DNA of 10,715 bases from Pseudomonadota bacterium. GTDB taxonomy: Bacteria; Pseudomonadota; Alphaproteobacteria; Rhizobiales; Xanthobacteraceae. The stretch lies in assembly GCA_023423415.1 (NCBI GenBank), contig JAFAFP010000226.1:1-10715 (forward strand), read 5' to 3'. The stretch's first letter is position 1. The number at the start of each line of letters is the position of its first letter. Below, piece by piece: positions 7,068 through 10,715 of the stretch. The notes beneath the pieces are model-generated. The model was not told the DNA's origin. It saw only the letters and a list, made by a program, of their open reading frames with translations, and made no database searches. The position numbers were made by a program, and so were the translations under genes.

Positions 7068-7364
7068 TTAAGCCGGAGTGATCACGGCGCCCTTGTCACC
7101 GGCGCTGATGCGGAAGAACGAGACACTGTTCGCGGGGCACATAAACCGAATGGTGTCGGTTCCTGCATTCGGCGTTGCCCCAAACGACACGTAGCAAAGC
7201 GTGTCCGTCGCGACCCGGCAGATGTTCTGTGCTGCATGAGCCGCGGCCGTGGTTGCCGCATTACTGGTCGTCGGTGTTTCAGTTTCCACCGTTGCGCCGG
7301 CGGCAAACATCGCCAAATCGTTGTCTGCGTTCATCGCCCCAAAGGCGAATTGCGTTGCCGCCAT
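7068..7364 (-). CDS. Small putative virion protein of unknown function
   Basis: This 98-residue protein is rich in Ala and Thr, has no signal peptide or membrane helix, and appears mostly beta-stranded in its second half ('CRVATDTLCYVSFGATPNAG', 'FFRISAGDKGAVITPA'). It is not recognised. The start ATG 7364 is well supported: AAGGAGGG seven bases upstream, overlapping the stop of the preceding gene. It sits directly before the tailspike gene (12-base gap), so a structural or tail-associated role is likely from position only. Confidence 0.72.
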   Translation of the reverse strand: MAATQFAFGAMNADNDLAMFAAGATVETETPTTSNAATTAAAHAAQNICRVATDTLCYVSFGATPNAGTDTIRFMCPANSVSFFRISAGDKGAVITPA

Positions 7365-7371
7365 CTCTCAG

Positions 7372-7379
7372 CCCTCCTT
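7372..7379 (-). promoter_or_regulatory. Strong ribosome binding site overlapping a stop codon
   Basis: The minus strand reads AAGGAGGG here, seven bases before ATG 7364, and its first bases are part of the TAA stop of the 7378-7848 gene. A terminating ribosome would end on the next start site, which favours coupled, high expression of the 98-residue protein. Confidence 0.7.
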
Positions 7380-7848
7380 AGGCTGCCTTCGTCGACGACG
7401 CCCGCTTGGCGTGCGAAACCGCAGCCTTCAGCGCGTCGTCTTCTACGGATTGCTTTTCAATGATGATCCGGCCCTTGGGATCGAGCGCGCGCCAGCCGTT
7501 GTCGGCGATATGCTCAACCACATAGCCTTCCGGCACTGTCAGCTTGCGGCCGGGCTTTGCTGGTTCCTGCCATTCGCGGATCAGACGGGTTTGCACGAGG
7601 CCGTCCTTTACTGACAGCACACGCAGTTCTGCTTCCCAGCTTCCGTCCTCGGAAATGATCTCTATGCGGTTCCAGGCATTGCGCCCCAGAACCCGTTGCT
7701 GGCCGAGTTCGCGTGTGCACTGAGCCCAATAGGTCGGGGCCTGGCACATCTCCAGCGTCACGCCGGCAGGCGCCAGATAGCGCCACGTGATGGAGGCATC
7801 GTAAGTGACCTCCAGAGAGCCCGGACGGGCCTCGGTTTTCTTGTCCAT
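7378..7848 (-). CDS. Conserved-style phage protein of unknown function
   Basis: This 156-residue protein has an N-terminal part with 'EVTYDASITWRYLAPAGVTLEM' (13-34) and a likely beta-barrel-like middle ('NRIEIISEDGSWEAELRVLSV', about 60-80). After that comes 'GYVVEHIADNGWRALDPKGRIIIEKQS' (about 107-133) and a basic, Ala- and Lys-rich C-terminal tail. No enzyme motif, signal peptide or membrane segment is seen. The layout recalls small proteins encoded between capsid and tail genes of podovirus-like phages, but I cannot name the family. Start ATG 7848 has GAGGA only three bases upstream, a short spacing. It is the first gene after a terminator-like hairpin and is probably co-expressed with the 98-residue protein and the tailspike that follow. 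A virion or assembly role is inferred from position. Confidence 0.75.
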   Translation of the reverse strand: MDKKTEARPGSLEVTYDASITWRYLAPAGVTLEMCQAPTYWAQCTRELGQQRVLGRNAWNRIEIISEDGSWEAELRVLSVKDGLVQTRLIREWQEPAKPGRKLTVPEGYVVEHIADNGWRALDPKGRIIIEKQSVEDDALKAAVSHAKRASSTKAA

Positions 7849-7860
7849 GTGTCCTCGTCA

Positions 7861-7890
7861 GAAAGAAGGGCGGGAGACGATCCCCCGCCC
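7861..7890 (-). terminator. Terminator-like hairpin after the capsid/decoration genes
   Basis: GGGCGGG (7868-7874) and CCCGCCC (7884-7890) form a perfect seven-base GC stem with a nine-base loop. On the minus strand the stem is followed by TTCTTTC (7867-7861), an imperfect T-rich run. It lies in the 60-base gap between the decoration protein gene and the 7378-7848 gene. It could act as a partial intrinsic terminator that keeps capsid and decoration transcripts more abundant than tail-gene transcripts. The interrupted T-run suggests leaky termination. Confidence 0.55.
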
Positions 7891-7908
7891 CAGGTGAGAA
7901 GGCGAAGA

Positions 7909-8577
7909 TTAGACGCCTTCCCAATTCGTGCCGGACGCCGCCGAGACGACGCGCTGGCCCGAGGGAAGCACAACCACAACGTACTGATCGGTCGGGTTTG
8001 CCGAGTCGACCAGCGTGCCCGTGAAAATGCCTGTCGTGTGCGTTTGGACAAGCCAGGCCTTCTTCGCCGTGCGGACGGCCGCCACACCGCCGGCGACCGC
8101 CGTCAGATCGCCCGAGTACGTGTCTGCCGTGAGACCGATACCGGTCGCCGCTTCCGACATGTACATTTCCATGGCGTAGATGCCGGCCATGGTGTTGCCG
8201 TCGGCATCCAGAACCGTCACGGTGATCGTCATGCCATCCGTGGTGGCGGAAGCAGCAAGACCGATCGATACTGTGAACGGCTCAAACGCGTCGGTCATGG
8301 GAATCAGCGTCGCGGCGCCGGTCGTGGTGTTGACCGACTTTACGACAAGGTCCCATGCGCCCGCGAACGTCGACGGCGTGCCGACCGTGCCGAAGCGACG
8401 GAACAGCACGCGATCGCCTTCAACAAGCCCCTTACCGACTGCGGACTTGTCGATTGCGACAGCGCCGGTCACGTATCCAGCGCCGAGGACGGTCTCTAGG
8501 AGGTCAGCCGAGTCATACACCCACTCGTTGATGACCCCGCCCTTCACGAGTTTGAAGGTCGCTGAAGTGTAAGCCAT
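7909..8577 (-). CDS. Putative capsid decoration protein with C-terminal Ig-like domain
   Basis: This 222-residue protein has two parts. Residues about 1-95 are a paralogue of the protein encoded just upstream (8590-8898): 'GAGYVT' (32-37), 'GDRV' (54-57) and 'TGAATL' (86-91) align in order and spacing. Residues about 98-215 form a beta-rich Ig-like domain ('FTVSIGLAASATTDGMTITVTVLDADGNTMAGIYAMEMYMS', then 'KKAWLVQTHTTGIFTGTLVDS' and 'YVVVVLPSGQRVV'), a pattern often found in displayed phage proteins. Such domains commonly decorate capsids or bind carbohydrate weakly. The position two genes after the major capsid protein fits a head decoration role. Start ATG 8577 has GGGAGG five bases upstream. 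The function is inferred from architecture and place. Confidence 0.77.
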   Translation of the reverse strand: MAYTSATFKLVKGGVINEWVYDSADLLETVLGAGYVTGAVAIDKSAVGKGLVEGDRVLFRRFGTVGTPSTFAGAWDLVVKSVNTTTGAATLIPMTDAFEPFTVSIGLAASATTDGMTITVTVLDADGNTMAGIYAMEMYMSEAATGIGLTADTYSGDLTAVAGGVAAVRTAKKAWLVQTHTTGIFTGTLVDSANPTDQYVVVVLPSGQRVVSAASGTNWEGV

Positions 8578-8589
8578 GCGCGCCTCCCG

Positions 8590-8898
8590 TTACGATAGGG
8601 CGACAACGGCCAGCGTTGCCGCCCCCGTCGAGCCGTTGATCGCTGAGACATACGCCGGCGTGACCTTGCTCACGCTCGTGGGAGCGAGCGCGCTATCGAC
8701 ACCCGAATAGATCGTCACCCGATCGAAGAGCTTCAGGCCGCGACCGGGTGCGCCTTTGCCTGAAGACGCAGGACCGGCATCGGTGACGTAGCCGGCGCCG
8801 ATTGCCGTCGCGAGCGCATCCTCCGAGAACAGCGCCCACTCGCTTACGCCGGCGCTGTTCGTGATGCACTTGAGCCCGCCTGTTTTGTAACCAGCCAT
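8590..8898 (-). CDS. Small putative capsid-associated protein, paralogue of the next gene's N-terminus
   Basis: This 102-residue protein follows the major capsid gene. Landmarks are 'GAGYVT' (34-39), a Gly-, Pro- and Lys-rich link 'GPASSGKGAPGRG' (42-54), 'FDRV' (58-61) and 'NGSTGAATLAVV' (88-99). The same framework occurs in the first about 95 residues of the downstream 222-residue protein. The overall identity is modest, so the duplication is old or fast-diverging. No enzyme motif, signal peptide or membrane segment is visible. A small head-decoration or head-stabilising role is likely from position. The start is decided by an exact AAGGAGGT site six bases upstream, which overlaps the capsid gene's stop codon. 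Confidence 0.78.
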   Translation of the reverse strand: MAGYKTGGLKCITNSAGVSEWALFSEDALATAIGAGYVTDAGPASSGKGAPGRGLKLFDRVTIYSGVDSALAPTSVSKVTPAYVSAINGSTGAATLAVVALS

Positions 8899-8904
8899 GT
8901 GCGG

Positions 8905-8912
8905 ACCTCCTT
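8905..8912 (-). promoter_or_regulatory. Consensus ribosome binding site overlapping the capsid gene stop
   Basis: The minus strand reads AAGGAGGT, full anti-Shine-Dalgarno complementarity, six bases before ATG 8898. Its first bases overlap the TAA stop of the capsid gene at 8913-8911. This predicts very strong, coupled translation of the small capsid-associated protein, as expected for a product needed in many copies. Confidence 0.75.
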
Positions 8913-9750
8913 ACGCCAGATCGTTGTGCAGGAACTTCAGGAGGCCGGGCTGCTGCAGGATCTTCGTGGCAGCCTTCAACGTGGCCGAGGCGTAGTGGTA
9001 GTGATCCTGATCGTCATAGCCGGCGCCGTACTTGATCTGGCTCGACGGCATGGCCTGGCCGATCGCGCGGCGGTGCCAGAGGTACGTGGCGCAAGATGCC
9101 GTGCCGACGCCCGGAAGGTTCGGATGAACGATCCAGGTCACATTCAACCAGCGCTTCACCATCACCTGGTTCTGGAACTGGTTGCCGCCGGTTTCCAAGG
9201 GACGCCCGGACACATAGTCCTGCGAGGCGTAGCCCTTGATGTTCTGCAGCTTCGCTTCCATGAACGGGGAAACCAGGAACGTCACATCGTTCGGCGTGAT
9301 GGGAACCTGATTGGCCGCCAGGGTCGCAATGGCGCGCGTTGCGGTATCCAGCGTGATCGGTGCCGCCGATGCAGAGAAGGCGTTCGATGCGTTCGCCAGC
9401 TCCGTCATGAAGTTGTAGTCAATCTCCTGATTGACCGACTCCATGATGCGGTGAGACATTTTTGCCCGCTCATCGCTCTGGCTTATGAAAGCCTCAAAGT
9501 CCGTTACTTCGAACTTTTTCACATGCTCTTGGAGCGTGCACGTCACCTGTGTATCGCTGACGTTAGTCCGCGGAATACGCCCATCGATTGACCGCTGCGC
9601 CATGCGCCCGCCAACAGCCGCGACATCAAAGACAGCGCTTCGTCCCATATCCATGCTCTCTGGGGTGGCGCGATCCTTGAGGAGGGAAACGGACGTGTTG
9701 AAAACACTGATGAACTCCCTCCGGAATTTGATTGATTCACTGATTGCCAT
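8911..9750 (-). CDS. Major capsid protein (probable HK97 fold)
   Basis: This 279-residue protein is the probable major capsid protein. Its layout fits podovirus-type capsid proteins: an N-terminal helix ('SIKFRREFISVFNTSVSLL', 6-24), then 'GRSAVFDVAAVGGRMAQRSIDGRIP' (36-60), typical of the extended-loop region. A spine-helix segment with 'ERAKMSHRIMESVNQEIDYNFM' follows (94-115), then 'NDVTFLVSPFMEAKLQ' (154-169). A late 'YLWHRRAIGQAMPSSQIKYGAGYDDQDHYHYASATLKAATKI' (223-264) is the usual strand-rich end of these proteins. No protease or scaffold gene is seen in the window. Start ATG 9750 has AAGGAG eight bases upstream. The gene is preceded by a 209-base gap with hairpins and repeats, and followed at once by the decoration genes. 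Fold assignment rests on layout and context, not on a structure search. Confidence 0.85.
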   Translation of the reverse strand: MAISESIKFRREFISVFNTSVSLLKDRATPESMDMGRSAVFDVAAVGGRMAQRSIDGRIPRTNVSDTQVTCTLQEHVKKFEVTDFEAFISQSDERAKMSHRIMESVNQEIDYNFMTELANASNAFSASAAPITLDTATRAIATLAANQVPITPNDVTFLVSPFMEAKLQNIKGYASQDYVSGRPLETGGNQFQNQVMVKRWLNVTWIVHPNLPGVGTASCATYLWHRRAIGQAMPSSQIKYGAGYDDQDHYHYASATLKAATKILQQPGLLKFLHNDLA

Positions 9751-9758
9751 TGGATTGG

Positions 9759-9764
9759 CTCCTT
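9759..9764 (-). promoter_or_regulatory. Ribosome binding site of the major capsid gene
   Basis: The minus strand reads AAGGAG eight bases before ATG 9750. This fixes the capsid start and argues against longer readings into the gap. Confidence 0.7.
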
Positions 9765-9768
9765 GAGG

Positions 9769-9791
9769 CCCGCAGTCCTCTGAGGTGCGGG
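9769..9791 (-). promoter_or_regulatory. Hairpin in the leader just upstream of the capsid ribosome binding site
   Basis: CCCGCA (9769-9774) pairs with TGCGGG (9786-9791); inside it CCT (9777-9779) pairs with AGG (9783-9785) around a CTG loop, leaving a two-base bulge. On the minus strand the stem ends five bases before AAGGAG. There is no T-run after it, so it is not a terminator. It could stabilise the capsid mRNA or be a processing site; this is inferred. Confidence 0.45.
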
Positions 9792-9819
9792 TGATGTTGT
9801 CAGGGATGCCGAGGCGTCG

Positions 9820-9941
9820 GTTGACCGTTCAGGATTGCGCGAGTTGACCGCCAAAGGCGGGGCCGCACTACACCTGTCTGGGGCGAAGCGTGTGGCGTGG
9901 GATACGCACGTGGTTGCGGGGCCGCCGTGGCGGGTTGACCG
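9820..9941. repeat. Cluster of short repeats between the HNH endonuclease and capsid genes
   Basis: The non-coding gap 9751-9959 holds GTTGACCG three times (9820-9827, 9843-9850, 9934-9941) and GCGGGGCCGC twice (9857-9866, 9916-9925). It also has two CCGCC/GGCGG hairpins (9848-9860 with loop AAA; 9922-9933 with a two-base loop). The second and third GTTGACCG copies each adjoin one of the hairpins. No promoter or gene is convincing in the gap. It may be a regulatory region for the capsid gene or a trace of insertion by the neighbouring endonuclease gene. Confidence 0.5.
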
Positions 9942-9959
9942 CTTTCACTCACGGGCTGC

Positions 9960-10436
9960 TCAGTCGAGCGAAGCCCAGTTGATGCGCCGAACAATTAGGC
10001 TGACCGCTGGTTGCGATATGCCGTATCGTTCGCCGATCTTTTCCTGCGAGCTGAGGCCGAGAGCGTATTCGCGTCGGATCGACCTTGCGTCGTCATCTGA
10101 AATCTTTGCAGCAGCATTCGCTGCATTCCGGCCGGATGTCCCATGCACAATCCTGTCACGGGCATTCTCGGCAGATGTTGCCCACCGTATATGTCGCGGG
10201 TTCACACATAATCTGTTCCCACAGTGATGAGCGGCTTCCGCACCTTCAAAGGGCGGCGACCCGTGGGCGGCCTGGCACACCAATCGATGTGCCAGGACCA
10301 TCTTTCCTTCGTGCCGCAAGGTGCCGTAGCCCCTTTTGTGTTGGGCAAAGGGCCACAGGATGCAGGCCTCAGAACGCGATTGGACAGCCTTCTCCAAAAA
10401 GACTGGAGCCAATCCGCGCTTCGTGTACTTAGCCAT
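9960..10436 (-). CDS. HNH endonuclease (HNH_3-like) with C-terminal helix-turn-helix
   Basis: This 158-residue protein has an HNH nuclease core at about 45-95: 'LAHRLV' (48-53), 'AAHHCGNRLCVNPRHIRWAT' (68-87), then 'SAENARD'. The candidate catalytic and metal residues are His70 or His71, Asn79 and His82, with Cys72 and Cys77 as a possible structural pair. The C-terminal segment 'KISDDDARSIRREYALGLSSQEKIGERYGISQPAVSLIVRR' (111-151) is a clear helix-turn-helix for DNA binding. This architecture is typical of free-standing phage homing endonucleases, which cut a related allele and spread their own gene. A packaging HNH is less likely, as no terminase is adjacent. The start is ATG 10436, sharing one base with the upstream stop (TGATG); TTG 10439 just upstream is a possible alternative. 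No good ribosome binding site precedes it, so it probably depends on coupling. It separates the capsid gene from the rest of the head module. Confidence 0.87.
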   Translation of the reverse strand: MAKYTKRGLAPVFLEKAVQSRSEACILWPFAQHKRGYGTLRHEGKMVLAHRLVCQAAHGSPPFEGAEAAHHCGNRLCVNPRHIRWATSAENARDRIVHGTSGRNAANAAAKISDDDARSIRREYALGLSSQEKIGERYGISQPAVSLIVRRINWASLD

Positions 10437-10715
10437 CAATCAGGCACGATAGCCGTCACGACCGCGCCGAGTTCGTCGGCGGCCGTCAGAATCCAGCCGA
10501 TGGTGTCGTCGATGAACGTGACCTCCCACAGCGTCGTTGCGGGAATGGCGGCTTCCTTCGTGCCGTCGCAGTTCTCGCTGTTGATTTCAATGTCGCTGTC
10601 GGCCTCAGTGCGCATCTCGTGCGCAGCCACCGACCAGCCACATACCTTGTGGCCCGGCTTTACGCCGGTCGGCAGCACGATCCAGTCGTCGCCGTCGTTC
10701 GTGGCGGCCGCGCCC
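10436..10715 (-). CDS. Putative structural protein of unknown function (C-terminal part, runs off right edge)
   Basis: The minus-strand frame ending with TGA at 10438-10436 stays open through the right edge. A GTG codon at 10678-10676 is an internal candidate start, but the in-frame residues before it ('AATNDGDDWIVLPTG...') read smoothly into the rest, so the true start is probably outside the window. The visible about 92 residues are beta-rich: 'DDWIVLPTGVKPGHKVCGWSV', 'SDIEINS', 'EAAIPATTLWEVTFID', 'IGWILTAADELGAVVTAIVPD'. The layout resembles small beta-sandwich or fibre-head repeats of phage structural proteins, but I cannot name a family. Its position just before the endonuclease and capsid genes suggests a head or decoration role. 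Confidence 0.7.
   Translation of the reverse strand, partial: GAAATNDGDDWIVLPTGVKPGHKVCGWSVAAHEMRTEADSDIEINSENCDGTKEAAIPATTLWEVTFIDDTIGWILTAADELGAVVTAIVPD

Noticed and set aside
7696..8499. A 267-codon plus-strand open frame opposite the decoration and 156-residue protein genes
   Set aside because: It is Arg- and His-rich nonsense typical of the antisense of GC-rich coding sequence, spans a gene junction and a hairpin, and has no ribosome binding site; the minus-strand genes have strong start sites and recognisable layouts.
9800..9994. A 64-codon Pro-rich minus-strand frame in the gap between the HNH and capsid genes
   Set aside because: It begins out of frame inside the HNH gene, lacks a ribosome binding site and reads like translated GC-rich repeats. 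I considered a remnant of a scaffold protein tail, but nothing specific supports it.
9835..10227. A 130-codon plus-strand open frame opposite the HNH gene and the gap
   Set aside because: It is antisense to a clear HNH core and helix-turn-helix, and has no supporting start signal.
1..10715. CRISPR arrays, tRNA genes, rRNA and attachment sites
   Set aside because: No regularly spaced repeats, cloverleaf-like sequences or integrase-associated core repeats were seen; nearly all sequence is accounted for by protein genes.

Overview
The window is a stretch of bacteriophage virion-assembly genes, either a free phage or a prophage, of the short-tailed (podovirus-like) type. The evidence is a major capsid protein, two small capsid-adjacent proteins, a beta-helix tailspike, and two tail-tube proteins resembling T7 gp11 and gp12. 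Most genes lie on the minus strand and read from the right edge to the left edge. They are tightly packed, with stop codons overlapping the next ribosome binding site or start codon. GC content is moderately high (63% in two hand-counted 60-base lines of the virion genes). No host gene, integrase, tRNA or attachment site is visible, so the host cannot be fixed. A GC-rich proteobacterium, perhaps an alphaproteobacterium, is only an inference from the style of the accessory enzymes.

Layout from right to left: a partial beta-rich protein runs off the right edge (10436-10715). Next come an HNH endonuclease with a C-terminal helix-turn-helix (9960-10436), a 209-base intergenic region with repeats and hairpins, and the major capsid protein (8911-9750). 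Two paralogous small proteins follow (8590-8898 and 7909-8577), the second carrying an extra Ig-like domain. After a terminator-like hairpin at 7861-7890 come two small virion-type proteins (7378-7848 and 7068-7364) and a 791-residue pectate-lyase-fold tailspike (4680-7055). The tail-tube protein (523-1821, an internally duplicated gp11-like protein) and the start of the gp12-like nozzle protein (1-523) lie at the left.

The odd part is 1865-4664. Three genes on the opposite strand are wedged between the tailspike and the tail-tube genes: a GSCFA-family protein, a WcbI-like polysaccharide-biosynthesis protein and a TylF/MycF-type O-methyltransferase. The first two overlap by four bases. None is a normal virion component, and all three families are linked to modification of sugars or small molecules. 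Parts of the cassette are clearly lower in GC than the virion genes. The best reading is a cargo (moron) cassette that chemically edits a glycan, beside the tailspike gene that would recognise or cleave a glycan. It could be a receptor-masking or superinfection-exclusion module, or one that decorates the phage's own virion. This is the window's main candidate for an undescribed system, and its function is inferred, not shown.
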